DNA of 64,000 nt from Synechococcus sp. Cruz-7E5. Its GTDB lineage: Bacteria; Cyanobacteriota; Cyanobacteriia; PCC-6307; Cyanobiaceae. The translations under genes were made by a program, and so were the position numbers. Positions within the stretch are counted from its first letter, which is position 1. Every line of letters starts with the position of its first letter. The notes under the pieces were generated by a model. It searched no databases. It was not told where the DNA came from and saw only the letters and a list, made by a program, of their open reading frames with translations. The DNA is taken from NCBI RefSeq assembly GCF_024345995.1, contig NZ_JAGQCE010000007.1, positions 62,001 to 126,000 of the forward strand, in the 5' to 3' direction. Shown here in pieces: positions 26,586 through 36,823 of the stretch.

Positions 26586-29500
26586 CAGGGGGAAGCCCCC
26601 TCGCCCTCAATCAGGACTCCCTCCCCATCCCCCGGCAGTGGAGGCGTGGGAGGCGGCACCAGCTGCTTCACCACCACATAGAACACCGGCACCACCAGCA
26701 GCGACAGCACCGTGGCCACCAATAAGCCACCGAACACCACTGTACCCAGGGAGGACTGGCCACGGGCACCAGCCCCACTCGCAAACACCAGCGGCAAGAA
26801 GCCGAACAACGATGAGACGGCGGTCATAATGATTGGCCGCAGGCGGGAACGTGCCGCGTCCCGGGCCGCATCCAGGGCGCTGGCGCCGGCGGCCATGCGC
26901 TGGTTGGCGAGATCCACGATCAGGATTCCATTCTTCGCCGCCAGGCCGATCAGCATCACAAGCCCCACCTGGGCGTAGATGTTGAGCTCGTAGCCGCGTG
27001 CGCCCAGGAAGATCAGCGCCCCGAGCATGGCGGTGGGCACCGTCATCAGGATGATCAGGGGATCGCTGTAGCTCTCGTACTGGGCTGCCAGCACCAGATA
27101 CACCACCATGATGCCGAGGGCGAAAATCACCACCGCCAGGGCCCCGGCACTCACCTCCTCCCGAGCGATGCCGGTCCAGTCGTAGCCGATGCCGGGCACA
27201 TCCAGGCCCTTGAACAGCCCCAGGATGCCCTTGATCGCCTGGCCCGAACTGCGCCCCTGCGCCGCGGAGCCCTCCACCCGGATGGCGCGGAAGAGATTGA
27301 AGCGGGGAATGATCGAGGGGCCGGTGATGGGCTCCACCGTGATCACCTCCGCCAGCGGCACCGACTCACCCTTCGCATTGGTCACGAAGATGGCCTGGAG
27401 CCGCTCTGGGGTGGCACGGAAGGGGGCGTCCGCCTGCACAAACACCCGCCGCACCCGGCCCTCCTGGAAGGTGTCGTTCACATAGACCCCACCGAAGTAG
27501 AAGCTGAAGGTGCGCATCGCCTGGCCGTAGTCGAGGCCCAGGGTGGCGAGCCTGTCCCGGTCCACCGTGACGGCCAGTTGGGGTGACTCAGCGCTGAACT
27601 GGGTGAACACACGGCTGAACAGGGGCCGTCCGTCCGGCTGTGCCTGGTTGGCCTTGCCGATCAGCTGGCCAGCCACCCCGGCGAACTGGGGCAGGTTGAG
27701 GGCCCCACCGCTCTGGTCCAGAAGCTGGAACTCGAAACCGCCGGAGGCGCCATAGCCGGGGATCGAGGGGGGCTCCACCACGAACACCCGGGCGCCGTCG
27801 ATCACCGAGAGCTTGCGGTTCAAGCGCTCCACGATCGCGTTCACCGACTGGTCCGCATCGCCGCGGTCGTCCCAGTTCTTGGTGCCGAAGAAGAAGAGGC
27901 CCCGGTTGGGGGCGTTGCCATCGAGGCTGGCGCCGCTGAAGATCGCCGCCGAGGTGATGTCCTTTTCAGTCCGCAGGATTTCAGCAACCTGGGCATTGAC
28001 GCGGCTGGTCTTCTGCACCGAGGTGCCGTCGGGAGCTTGCACGAAGCCGATGGCGTAGCCCTGATCCTCCACCGGCACGAAGCCCGAAGGGATGGCGTTG
28101 AAGGCGACGCCGGTGAGCACCACACCCCCCACCAACAGGGCCATCACCAGCTTGCGACGCCCCAGAACCCAGGCCAGAGCACCGTCGTAGCGCCGCTCGA
28201 ACCCGGCATAGAAGCGGTTGAACCCCCTGAAGATCGGCGGGGTGAACCAGCCCAGGGCCAGGCCCAGCAAGCCGAACAGCGCCAATGGGATGGGGTTCGC
28301 AAAGCCACCGCTGAGCAGCAACCCGTAGATGGCGCCGATCACCGCACCGGCGATGGCATAGGTGCGTCGGCCGGGGGGTGGGCTCTCCCTGGCCAGCAGG
28401 AGGGCCGAGAGCATCGGCGAAAACGTAAGCGCGTTGAAGGTGGAGATCGTCACCGCAAAGAGGATCGTGGCGGCGAACTGCTTGTAGATCGTGCCCGTGG
28501 CGCCAGGGAAGAACAGCACCGGCAGGAACACCGCGAACAACACCAGGGAGGTGGCGATCACCGCTCCGAACAGCTCGTTCATGGTGGCCATGGCGGCCGC
28601 CACGGCCGAGAGGCCCTCCTTCTTTTTCGTTGAGGTGTCCTCGATCACGGTGATGGCGTCATCCACCACCAGGCCGGCGGCCAGCACCAACCCGAACAAG
28701 GTGAGCTGATTGAGAGAAAAGCCGAATGCCAACACGAAGGCGAAGGTGCCCACCAGGGCCACCGGAATGGCGATCCCCGGCACCATGGTTGCCTTCCAGT
28801 CCTGCAGGAACAGGAACAGGATCAGCACTACAAGCAGCACGGCATCCCGAAGGGCGCCGGTCACCCCCTCGATCGAGGCGTTGATGAAGTCGGTGTTGTC
28901 GTAGATGATCTCCTTTCGAATCCCCGGCGGCAGGGTGGCCACGAAGGTTTCGATCACCTCCTTCACGCCATTGGACACCTCCAGGGCGTTGCTGCCGGTG
29001 AGCTGATACACCGCCAGGCCCACCGACGGCACCCCGCGCAGGTCAGTGGCCCCCACATCGAAGCTTTCACCGCCCAGTTCGACCCGGCCCACGTCGCTCA
29101 GACGGATCAGGCCCCCATCTGGGGTGGTGCGCAGGATCATGCGCCCGAATTCCTCGTTGGTGCGCAGCCGTCCCTGCAGCTGCACGGTGAAGGTGAACTG
29201 CTGGCCATCGGGTGCCGGCGCCCCACCCACCCGGCCGGCTGGCACCAGGCGGTTCTGGGAGCTGAGGGCCGTCACCACGTCGGCGGAGGTGAGATTGTTG
29301 GCGGCCAGCCGGTCGGGGTCAAGCCAGAGGCGGATCGCCAGTTGGCGGTTGCCGAAATAGGCGATGCTGCCCACTCCCCGCACCCGGCGGAGGGCATCGG
29401 TAAGCCCTTGATCGAGCAGGCCGCTGATCGTCTCGATGCTGAAAGTGTTGGCAGGGTCTTCGCTGACGAAGTTGGCCACCAGCAGGATCGAGTTGGAGGC

Positions 29501-29899
29501 CTGGTTGACCACCACCCCCGACTGGCGCACTTCTTCGGGCAGTTGGGGCTGGGCCAGGGCCACCCGGTTCTGAACGTTGACCTGGTTGATGTCGCCGTCG
29601 GTACCGCTAGCGAAGGACACCGTGATCGCGCTGGTGCCGTCGGCGGAACTGTTGGAGCTGATGAACTCCATGTTCTGGACGCCGTTGATCTGCTGCTCCA
29701 GCACGGCGGTGACCCCCTGCTCGACGCTGAGGGCATCGGCGCCGTTGTAGCGGGAGGTGACCTGCACGGTGGGCGGGGCGATGTCCGGCAGGTTCTCGAC
29801 CGGCAGCAACGGAATTGCGATCAGCCCGGCAAACACGATCAGCAGGCTGCACACCACGGTGAGCACCGGCCGAACGATGAAGTTGTTAGAAGGTGACAT
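26585..29899 (-). CDS. RND efflux pump inner-membrane subunit, module B (HAE-1 type)
   Basis: A 1104-residue AcrB-like pump, clearly related to the pump of module A along its whole length. Helix 4 shows AAGLVVDDAITVIEDT with both relay aspartates; helix 10-11 shows GLAAKNGILIVDLANQRM and RLRPIIMTAVSSLFGFLPL. The periplasmic docking loop and the GFVPVEDQGYAIG block are present. It has the same extra hydrophobic segment in the central region (YAIAGAVIGAIYGLLLSGG). The C-terminus is Pro/Glu/Gly-rich. It follows its membrane fusion gene by 11 bases. Confidence 0.93.
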   Translation of the reverse strand: MSPSNNFIVRPVLTVVCSLLIVFAGLIAIPLLPVENLPDIAPPTVQVTSRYNGADALSVEQGVTAVLEQQINGVQNMEFISSNSSADGTSAITVSFASGTDGDINQVNVQNRVALAQPQLPEEVRQSGVVVNQASNSILLVANFVSEDPANTFSIETISGLLDQGLTDALRRVRGVGSIAYFGNRQLAIRLWLDPDRLAANNLTSADVVTALSSQNRLVPAGRVGGAPAPDGQQFTFTVQLQGRLRTNEEFGRMILRTTPDGGLIRLSDVGRVELGGESFDVGATDLRGVPSVGLAVYQLTGSNALEVSNGVKEVIETFVATLPPGIRKEIIYDNTDFINASIEGVTGALRDAVLLVVLILFLFLQDWKATMVPGIAIPVALVGTFAFVLAFGFSLNQLTLFGLVLAAGLVVDDAITVIEDTSTKKKEGLSAVAAAMATMNELFGAVIATSLVLFAVFLPVLFFPGATGTIYKQFAATILFAVTISTFNALTFSPMLSALLLARESPPPGRRTYAIAGAVIGAIYGLLLSGGFANPIPLALFGLLGLALGWFTPPIFRGFNRFYAGFERRYDGALAWVLGRRKLVMALLVGGVVLTGVAFNAIPSGFVPVEDQGYAIGFVQAPDGTSVQKTSRVNAQVAEILRTEKDITSAAIFSGASLDGNAPNRGLFFFGTKNWDDRGDADQSVNAIVERLNRKLSVIDGARVFVVEPPSIPGYGASGGFEFQLLDQSGGALNLPQFAGVAGQLIGKANQAQPDGRPLFSRVFTQFSAESPQLAVTVDRDRLATLGLDYGQAMRTFSFYFGGVYVNDTFQEGRVRRVFVQADAPFRATPERLQAIFVTNAKGESVPLAEVITVEPITGPSIIPRFNLFRAIRVEGSAAQGRSSGQAIKGILGLFKGLDVPGIGYDWTGIAREEVSAGALAVVIFALGIMVVYLVLAAQYESYSDPLIILMTVPTAMLGALIFLGARGYELNIYAQVGLVMLIGLAAKNGILIVDLANQRMAAGASALDAARDAARSRLRPIIMTAVSSLFGFLPLVFASGAGARGQSSLGTVVFGGLLVATVLSLLVVPVFYVVVKQLVPPPTPPLPGDGEGVLIEGEGASP

Positions 29900-29910
29900 C
29901 TGGCGATTCC

Positions 29911-31002
29911 CTAGTTCGCCGTCACGGGGGTGCCGTGACGCAGGGTGAGCAGATTGGTCGTGATCACCCGTTCACCGGGTGTCACACCGCGAAGGACCGC
30001 ATAGCGGTTGTTCTGCAGGGGTCCGAGTTGCACCGGGCGCTGCAGTGCGAAGCTGCTCCCCGGCGGCAACTGGCGCAACTGATCCAGGGAGGCCTTGCCC
30101 GGATTCTTCTCCAGATCCTGCAGGGTGCCGAGGGCGAACACGAAGCTCTGGCCAGCCGTCTGGGTGACGGCGGCGAAGGGAACCGACGGCAGATCAGCCG
30201 CATCGAGCTGGACCCGGGTGCGTAAGCGCAGGCCGCTGCGAAGAGCGCCGGTGGGATTATCGAATTCGGCCTTCAACAGCAGGGCCTGGGTGCCGGCATT
30301 CACGACCGGATCCACGGAGCTGACCACGCCGCGGGCCAGCACCTTCGGGGACTGAGGCTCCTGCAGGGTGACCGGCAGGCCGGGCCGCACCCGGGCGGTC
30401 AGCACGCCGGGTACGTCGATGCGGGCGGTGAGGCGGTCATTGCGCACCACCTTGGTGAAGGGATCCCCGGCACTGATCACATCGCCCACCTTCACCTGCA
30501 GATCGCTGATCACCCCATCCGTGGGGGAGCGCAGGTCGCGGAAGGACAGATCGGCCTCCCTGGCCCGCAGGGCCTCCCGCGACTGAACGTACTGGGCGCG
30601 GAACTGATCGCGCTGCAGGGCACTGGCGGCCCCTTGGCGCACAAGGAACTCAAAGCGCTTGTAATTGAGCTCGTCCTTCTCCGCCTGCGCGCGCAGACTG
30701 GCCACATCGGCTCGTACCTGAACCTGATCGAGCACCATCAGCAGCTGACCCTGTCGCACCACATCGCCCTGACGCACCAGCAAGCGCTCGATGCGGCCGC
30801 CGGCCTGGGCCGCCAACTGCACCACGCTGAGAGCCTCTAGGGTGCTGATCGTGTCGACGTCGTCGCTGAAGCGGGCCAGGGCGACCGGTTCGGTCTTGAC
30901 CTGAACCTGTCTGGGCGGCGGCTTGGGGGGATCGCCGCAGCTACTGAGACCAACCGCCAGCAGACCGATTGCGGCCGGGATCACCAGACAGGAACGCTTC
31001 AC
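29911..31002 (-). CDS. RND membrane fusion lipoprotein, module B
   Basis: A 363-residue adaptor. GTG 31002 (MKRSCLVIPAAIGLL) is favoured over TTG 31014 because it gives a tidy signal peptide ending in the lipobox LSSC. Key parts are AQAGGRIERLLVRQGDVV, a helical hairpin, and FRDLRSPTDGVISDLQVKVG. It is the first gene of six in the same direction (module B then module A), and only 96 bases separate the modules. Upstream lies a fragment of rarA, so the promoter may be partly imported. Confidence 0.88.
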   Translation of the reverse strand: MKRSCLVIPAAIGLLAVGLSSCGDPPKPPPRQVQVKTEPVALARFSDDVDTISTLEALSVVQLAAQAGGRIERLLVRQGDVVRQGQLLMVLDQVQVRADVASLRAQAEKDELNYKRFEFLVRQGAASALQRDQFRAQYVQSREALRAREADLSFRDLRSPTDGVISDLQVKVGDVISAGDPFTKVVRNDRLTARIDVPGVLTARVRPGLPVTLQEPQSPKVLARGVVSSVDPVVNAGTQALLLKAEFDNPTGALRSGLRLRTRVQLDAADLPSVPFAAVTQTAGQSFVFALGTLQDLEKNPGKASLDQLRQLPPGSSFALQRPVQLGPLQNNRYAVLRGVTPGERVITTNLLTLRHGTPVTAN

Positions 31003-31100
31003 GCACGGTGACAAGAGTTGTCCGATTCTGCAGGCCCGTGCCTCCTGCTGCAGGTCCTGAGGGTTGATCCCAGGATTGTCCTCATCCCGCCACGCGCGTC

Positions 31101-31287
31101 TTGAGCGATCTGTTCAGCCATCAGGGGGAGATCAACCGCCAGGCGCTTGCCCCCCTGGCCGATCGTCTGCGCCCCGCAGCCTCGAGGAATTCGTGGGTCA
31201 GGAGGAGATTCTCGGCCCCAGGAGGCTGCTGCGGCGGGCGATCCACGCCGATCGGGCGGGCAACCTGATCCTGCACGACCTGCCCAG
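31101..31287 (+). pseudogene. 5' fragment of rarA (duplicate)
   Basis: This stretch repeats the first 60-odd codons of the intact rarA at 42188, including the start region LSDLFSHQGEINRQ. I count about 20 differences over some 185 bases, most at third codon positions. One base is missing near 31176 (CGCCCCGC against CGGCCACGC), so the frame breaks before EEFVGQEEILG. Likeness stops just before the Walker A motif. It is in the same orientation as intact rarA. Confidence 0.88.
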
Positions 31288-31326
31288 CGTCCGCGTTGCC
31301 TTTTGAACCGACACCACACCATCGCC

Positions 31327-32126
31327 ATGACCAACTCCGTCCTTCCGCCGATCGCAGGCGATGAAGCCGGGATCCTCGCCCTGATGCAGCAGGCCGACCT
31401 CGTTTTTCTGCCGCGCATCAATCTCAACCTGGCGCAGATCCGCTCAGGCTTTGCGATCTTCGCGATGCTTCTCTACAAGATTCTGGTGGAGTGGATCCGC
31501 CTCACCCGGCCCAATCTGCTCTCATTTGATCGCAACACCCGCAGCGGCCTGCTCCTGGCGGGCATCTTCGGCTCCTACGCCATCGGCGCCAACGGCATCG
31601 GCAATGTGATGGGCTTTTCGTGGAGGCCTCGCCGTTTCGCGATCTGAGCCTGGGACGCTTCAGCGTCTCGTCGGTGGAGCAGTTGTTTCTGATCGGTGGG
31701 ATTGCCGTGGCGGTGGGTGCCTACACCTATTTCCGCCGGGTGATGATGACCGTGGGCGACGGACTGATGCCCCTCTCGCCGCTGGCCGCTTTCGTGGTCG
31801 TGGTGTCCCATTCGCTGGTGCTTTTCATCTTCTCCTCCACCGCCCTCGAAAGCCTGCTGGCGGGCTGGGTTCTGCCCACGATTCCGCTGCTGCCGGTGTC
31901 TAGGACGCAGGCGGTGATCGGCTCGGTGCTGGGAATTGGTCAGCTGCAGGGCTTTAAGGGGGTGCACCAGATCCGCTGGGGCGTGCTTGTGGGGATCGCT
32001 TCGGGCTGGATAACCACGCCCCTGATCGCGGCGGTGATCGGTTTCGTGCTGCTACTCGTGGTGCAGAACGTGTTCGGCCAGGAGGTCTATTTTTCGGAGA
32101 TTGCAGCAGTTACCTCCCCAGGCTGA
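31327..32126 (+). pseudogene. Truncated, frameshifted PiT-family phosphate transporter
   Basis: Two adjoining frames together read as the second half of a PiT inorganic phosphate transporter. The first (to 31647) ends in FGSYAIGANGIGNVMG, the PiT signature. The second, from about 31620, goes on with VEASPFRDLSLGRFSVSS, then helices and PVSRTQAVIGSVLGIGQLQG and GIASGWITTPLIAAVIGF, the conserved C-terminal half. One base is missing near TTTTCGTGG (31615-31624). The N-terminal half, about 150-200 residues, is absent and replaced by the rarA fragment. It is almost surely non-functional unless the shift is a sequencing error, and even then truncated. Confidence 0.82.
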
Positions 32127-32541
32127 GTGCCCAGCCTGGCTGGCCGTCCAACGGATCCCACAGCTGAGCTGACCGATCACTTGATTGCCCAGGCCGCCAC
32201 GTTTTTCAATAATGTGGGATCCCAAACAATTTGAGAAGGTGCGCTCGTCTAGTCAAAACCCCAATTACTGTTGGCCTTCTTAAACCTTGCAGATCAGCTT
32301 TTCAGTTATGAATGGGAGTTCGATTGCACTCTGGAGAGCCAGGTCGATGCCTAGTGCCGGATGGCGCAATCTTCGAGATTCAAAGAGCCATCAGGTCAGG
32401 TGTTGCCAGAGACAGACTGCTTTCGTGAATTCAGGTTAGTTTGATAGTTGCAAGCTGGGCTTTTTATTTCCCGCTGATTTGATTTCTCGCTGAGTTGATT
32501 CCTGTAATCCTTCCCGTTTTACTCACACGTTTTCTCCAGTC
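32127..32541. other. AT-rich spacer before the P-type ATPase
   Basis: About 415 bases, clearly more AT-rich than the flanks, with no reading frame of note. It should hold the promoter of the ATPase gene. No strong hairpin or clear consensus promoter was picked by eye. Confidence 0.5.
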
Positions 32542-35337
32542 ATGATCACGTCAAGCAGCGCCATTGATCCAGCAGCCCCGCAGGGATCTTCGCAGGCAAT
32601 CCCCTGGCACAGCCTTGATCTCTCCAAGGTGCTTGCTCGTATCGATGTCGATCCAGAGCAGGGCCTCTCCAGTACTCAGGCAACACGGCAACAGGAGCGT
32701 TTTGGAAAGAATGAGCTCAAAGCCAAGCAGGGCCGCTCTCCTTTATGGATGTTTCTGCTTCAGTTCAAGAATCCTCTTCTTTACATCCTGCTCATTGCTG
32801 GTGCCGTGAAGGCCTTCATGGGCTCTTGGATTGAGGCGGGGGTGATCACCGGTGTTGCGGTTCTGAATGCGCTGATCGCCTTCACGCAGGAATCGAAGGC
32901 GGAATCTGCCATCAAGGCCTTGGCCTCTTCGGTCACTACTGAGGCTATGGTGCGCCGCAATGGAGAGATGCAGAAGCTTTCCTCTGTAGAACTGGTGCCA
33001 GGAGATGTGGTGCTGCTGGCTTCTGGTGACAAAGTGCCGGCCGACATTCGTCTTGTAACAAGTCGCAGCCTGCAGATCAATGAATCAGGCCTCACGGGTG
33101 AGTCCGTAGCCGTGGAAAAAGATGCCGATTGCCAGGCCTTAGGTCCGGAAATGCCCCTGGCTGATCGCATCAACATGGCCTATGCAGGCAGCTTCGTCAC
33201 CTTTGGTCAGGCTGAAGGAATCGTCGTTGAAACGGGACAGAGGACGGAGACCGGTCGAATATCCACATTGATGGATGAAAGCAGCGCCCTGACGACACCG
33301 CTTACCCGTAAATTTGAACGCTTCAGCAACCTGTTGCTCAGGGCGATCCTGATAATTGCCATCTTTACCTTCCTTGTCGGCCTGGCCTGGGGGAACACCC
33401 CTTTCGATATGTTTCAGGCCGCCGTCGCCCTTGCCGTGAGCGCGATTCCTGAAGGGTTGCCAGCCGTGGTCACCATCACTCTGGCGATCGGTGTTTCACG
33501 AATGGCGGAGCGCCACGCCATCGTCCGAAATCTTCCGGCAGTGGAAACACTCGGAAGTGCCACAATCATCTGTTCCGACAAGACCGGAACCCTCACCGAA
33601 AATCAGATGACGGTGCAGGCCCTTTATGCCGGCGGTCATCATTATCAATTCACCGGTGATGGTTATGCCCCCAAGGGGGATCTGCTCGATTCCGAAGATG
33701 AACTGATCGAGATCCCCATGATGCCGCTGGCCGTTCGAGACTGTTTGCTAGCTGGTGTGCTCTGCAACGATTCTGTTCTGGCCCATGAAGACAAGACCTG
33801 GAGCATCGTGGGCGATCCAACGGAAGGCGCTCTGCTGGTCTCCGGTCGCAAGGTAGGCCTGGATCGCGCCCAGCTCACAGAATCGCATCCGCGCCTCGAC
33901 AGCATCCCCTTCGAGTCCGAGTATCAATATATGGCCACCTTGAATCAGTTCCCTGAGGATGCTGGTCGCTTCATCTGGATGAAGGGATCCGTCGAATCCC
34001 TGCTCAAGCGCAGTGATTCCTTCCTTGATCAGGAAGGAGGCGTCCATCCGATCAACAAGGAGCGGCTCCAACAGCAGGCCGACCGCATGGCTTCGAAGGG
34101 CCTGCGGGTACTTGCTTTCGCCCAGAAACCCCATGCAGGCAACACGATCGATCACGATGATCTGGCCTCGGGCCTCGTCTTCCTGGGCCTGCAGGGAATG
34201 ATTGACCCGCCGCGCTCCGAAGCCATCCAATCCATCCGGGCCTTCCACAGCGCCGGCGTCGATGTGAAAATGATCACCGGAGATCACAAGGTCACCGCTG
34301 AGGCAATCGCCGATCGCATGAAGCTCAGTCGGCAGGAGATAACCGCGGCCTATAGCGGCCAAGAGCTCTCAGACCTCGAAAAGAACGACTTCGTCAATGC
34401 CGCACTTGAGGGAAGCGTCTTTGCCCGGGTCGTTCCTGAGCAGAAGCTGCGCCTGGTTCAGGCCCTGCAGTCCCGCGGTCACGTCGTTGCCATGACCGGT
34501 GATGGTGTGAATGATGCCCCCGCCTTGAAACAGGCAGATATCGGCATCGCCATGGGGATCACTGGCACGGAAGTGGCGAAAGAAGCGGCGGATATGGTGC
34601 TCACCGACGACAACTTCGCTTCGATCGAAGCGGCCGTGGAGGAAGGCAGGAATGTGTTCCAAAACCTGATGAAGGCGCTGGCTTTCCTGTTGCCGGTCAA
34701 CGGTGGTCTGGCTGCAAGCGTCTTTCTGAGCGTCATGGTTGGACGCGGCCAGTCCCTGCCGATTCAGCCGCTTCAGGTGCTCTGGATCAACATGATCATC
34801 TCGATCACGATGACGATTCCCATCGCGTTCGAGCCCAAGCCCTACGACCTGATGGAGCGCCCGCCCCGCTCTCCCCAGCAGCCCCTGCTGTCGCGACCCC
34901 TGCTCGTAAGGATCGCTTTGATATCCACGCTCAACCTGATCTTCATCTTCGGCGTCTTCGCCTGGATCCGCGATACCAACGGCGATCTGATCCTGGCCCG
35001 CACGATGGCCATCCAGACACTGGTCACAGGCCTGGTGATCTATCTGTTCAGCCTCAGCCAGTTCTGGGCCTCACTGGTCGCACGGCTGCGGGGACGCAAG
35101 GTGGTTCTGGGGAACTTCTCACGCATCGGCTTCGGCATCCTTGCCGCCTTCCTGCTGCAGGTGATGTTCAGTCAGTGGCGCGTGATGAATCTGCTGTTCG
35201 AGACCACGCCGATGAATGCAAACCAATGGCTCGCTTGTTTCGGTCTGGCCACGCCGATGCTGCTGGTGTCCCTGCTCGCCAACCGCTGGCCTGTCAACTG
35301 GGTCCCTCCCCAGCGCACCTTCTCGGGAGCTGGCTGA
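32542..35337 (+). CDS. P-type cation-transporting ATPase (P2, Ca2+/Na+ type)
   Basis: A 931-residue pump with ten predicted helices. The phosphorylation motif is [16 protein letters not shown], the actuator loop [13 protein letters not shown], and the hinge [22 protein letters not shown]. Helix 4 reads [20 protein letters not shown], the PEGLP form of P2 pumps, so calcium or sodium is a more likely cargo than copper or potassium. The N-terminal cation-ATPase domain ([17 protein letters not shown]) is normal. Codon use is more AT-rich than in neighbouring genes, suggesting later arrival. It faces the Mrp antiporter cluster tail to tail, fitting a salt-handling island. Confidence 0.9.
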   Translation: MITSSSAIDPAAPQGSSQAIPWHSLDLSKVLARIDVDPEQGLSSTQATRQQERFGKNELKAKQGRSPLWMFLLQFKNPLLYILLIAGAVKAFMGSWIEAGVITGVAVLNALIAFTQESKAESAIKALASSVTTEAMVRRNGEMQKLSSVELVPGDVVLLASGDKVPADIRLVTSRSLQINESGLTGESVAVEKDADCQALGPEMPLADRINMAYAGSFVTFGQAEGIVVETGQRTETGRISTLMDESSALTTPLTRKFERFSNLLLRAILIIAIFTFLVGLAWGNTPFDMFQAAVALAVSAIPEGLPAVVTITLAIGVSRMAERHAIVRNLPAVETLGSATIICSDKTGTLTENQMTVQALYAGGHHYQFTGDGYAPKGDLLDSEDELIEIPMMPLAVRDCLLAGVLCNDSVLAHEDKTWSIVGDPTEGALLVSGRKVGLDRAQLTESHPRLDSIPFESEYQYMATLNQFPEDAGRFIWMKGSVESLLKRSDSFLDQEGGVHPINKERLQQQADRMASKGLRVLAFAQKPHAGNTIDHDDLASGLVFLGLQGMIDPPRSEAIQSIRAFHSAGVDVKMITGDHKVTAEAIADRMKLSRQEITAAYSGQELSDLEKNDFVNAALEGSVFARVVPEQKLRLVQALQSRGHVVAMTGDGVNDAPALKQADIGIAMGITGTEVAKEAADMVLTDDNFASIEAAVEEGRNVFQNLMKALAFLLPVNGGLAASVFLSVMVGRGQSLPIQPLQVLWINMIISITMTIPIAFEPKPYDLMERPPRSPQQPLLSRPLLVRIALISTLNLIFIFGVFAWIRDTNGDLILARTMAIQTLVTGLVIYLFSLSQFWASLVARLRGRKVVLGNFSRIGFGILAAFLLQVMFSQWRVMNLLFETTPMNANQWLACFGLATPMLLVSLLANRWPVNWVPPQRTFSGAG

Positions 35338-35362
35338 GCCGCACAAAGCTGGCCCTAGCCCC

Positions 35363-36022
35363 TCAGAGCAGGCCCCGATAGCGCACGAACAGCTGCACCA
35401 TCGTCCAGGATCCCAGGGTCACCTTGATGGCCATCAGCACGTTGAGCAGCGGGATCCAGCCGCCGCTCTCCACCGTGCCGAACCCGCCACTCGCTGGCAC
35501 GATGTCCTCCAAGCTGAGCAAGGCAAGGGCGATGAAGGCCAGCACCGCCAGCTTTTCCCACAGATCGGCGTGGACTTTCCTGTAGAACCGATCCGCCAGC
35601 CTTGCCGAGCCGCTGATCACCACCAGGCCGAAGGCCGTGCCGCCCGCCACACCGGCCGCGAAGCCCCCTCCGGGGGTGAGATGGCCCCGCAGCGCCAGCT
35701 CCACCGCCACCATGGCGGCCACAGTTGCGCCGAGTCGGCAGAGCACCACCGAAGCCGTATCGCTCAAGGCCTCGATCTGCCGCTCCGGGCGCGTGTCGCT
35801 GAGCAGCCAGCGCACCCCCAGCGAAGCCAGGGTGAACACCACCACCTCGCCGATGGTGTCGTAGAGGCGGGCCTGCAGGATCACGGCGGAGACCGTGTTC
35901 GGGATGCCGCTCTGACTCACCAGCAGCCTGATCACTTGGGCCGAGTCGACTGGGGTGGCCCTGACGGCGAGCAGGGGAGCCAGGCAGAGGATGAACCCAG
36001 CGATCAGGTAGAGGGGCTTCAA
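35363..36022 (-). CDS. mrpB: Mrp antiporter subunit, MnhB domain
   Basis: A 219-residue membrane protein with about six helices. The block ALRGHLTPGGGFAAGVAGGTAF is the MnhB/MrpB signature, and the DTIGEVVVFTLASLGVRWLL helix before it is the MrpA C-terminal or MbhE-like part often fused in cyanobacteria. It belongs to a Na+/H+ antiporter complex related to respiratory complex I. Its start overlaps the upstream gene by four bases. Last gene of the cluster. Confidence 0.88.
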   Translation of the reverse strand: MKPLYLIAGFILCLAPLLAVRATPVDSAQVIRLLVSQSGIPNTVSAVILQARLYDTIGEVVVFTLASLGVRWLLSDTRPERQIEALSDTASVVLCRLGATVAAMVAVELALRGHLTPGGGFAAGVAGGTAFGLVVISGSARLADRFYRKVHADLWEKLAVLAFIALALLSLEDIVPASGGFGTVESGGWIPLLNVLMAIKVTLGSWTMVQLFVRYRGLL

Positions 36023-36549
36023 GGGTCGGTCTCGTTGCTGAGCGCATCGATCGGGCCGATCTCCCCGCCCCAGTGCTTCCAGCGGCTGGCCCCCTCCAGG
36101 GCCAGCAACTGTTGCCGGAGCTGGTCATTGCGCAGCCGCAGCCTTCGGCTGCCGATCAGCTCACCGTGCAGATCACCGGCCATCCCTGGCTTTGAGGTCC
36201 CCTTCGCAGCCAAGGGCACCAGCTGAAGGCGCAACCGGGCCTGCTTCAGCCAGCTGGCCAGCAGTTCCGCCGCCGCATCTTCCACAGGTTCATCAGTTGG
36301 CACAGCTAGACGCAGCACCATTGAGGAGCGCAGCGCCACGGCGTAGAGGGTGGTGGACAGCAGGGTGCCCACCATCGCCTCGGTGAGGGCCACGTCCGCC
36401 GCCCCCAGCAGGACGTAGACAAGGGCGGCCACCACCCCCAGCACCCCCCGCAGGATCAACACCTGGTACGGGTCGGCTCGGCTCACCAGCATCATGGCCG
36501 TCAACGGCAGCAGTGCCGTGACCGGCAGCAACAAGTAAAGGTCGTTCAC
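36019..36549 (-). CDS. Mrp antiporter subunit, DUF4040 (MrpA C-terminal/MbhD-like)
   Basis: A 176-residue protein starting at GTG 36549 (MNDLYLLLPVTALLPLTAMM); the longer frame runs back through mrpG and mrpF in the wrong frame. The block GVLGVVAALVYVLLGAADVALTEAMVG is DUF4040, which in Bacillus forms part of the very large MrpA. Here, as in other cyanobacteria, it is a separate subunit. The C-terminal 80 residues are charged and predicted cytosolic. It overlaps both neighbours by four bases. Confidence 0.82.
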   Translation of the reverse strand: MNDLYLLLPVTALLPLTAMMLVSRADPYQVLILRGVLGVVAALVYVLLGAADVALTEAMVGTLLSTTLYAVALRSSMVLRLAVPTDEPVEDAAAELLASWLKQARLRLQLVPLAAKGTSKPGMAGDLHGELIGSRRLRLRNDQLRQQLLALEGASRWKHWGGEIGPIDALSNETDP

Positions 36550-36821
36550 TGGGAGCCGCGTCGCGGTCGCGGCTGGGAGCAGGCCGCCAGGACGTAGCCC
36601 ATGATGGTGTTCCAGATCACGAGCATCAGCAGCGCAATGGTCAACAGAGGCCATTCCCGCGGCAGTTTGAGCAGCAGACCCACCAGAACCAGCGCCGAGC
36701 CCATGTTGTCGGCCACCGAGAGGTTGTGCAGCTTGCTCAGGTAGCTGGCCAGCCCGAGCAGGGGCCAGCTTCCCCAGAACCAGAACATCAGGCCCAGACC
36801 GATCAGCAGCAGACTGAGCAC
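36546..36821 (-). CDS. mrpG: Mrp antiporter subunit G
   Basis: A 91-residue protein with three short hydrophobic helices (LLLIGLGLMFWFWGSWPLL, NMGSALVLVGLLLKL, LLTIALLMLVIWNTIMGYVL). SYLSKLHNLSVADNMGSALVL is the MnhG/PhaG pattern. The start GTG 36821 is by family fit; TTG 36827 is also possible. It lies between mrpF and the DUF4040 gene, the standard order. Confidence 0.85.
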   Translation of the reverse strand: MLSLLLIGLGLMFWFWGSWPLLGLASYLSKLHNLSVADNMGSALVLVGLLLKLPREWPLLTIALLMLVIWNTIMGYVLAACSQPRPRRGSQ

Positions 36822-36823
36822 GT

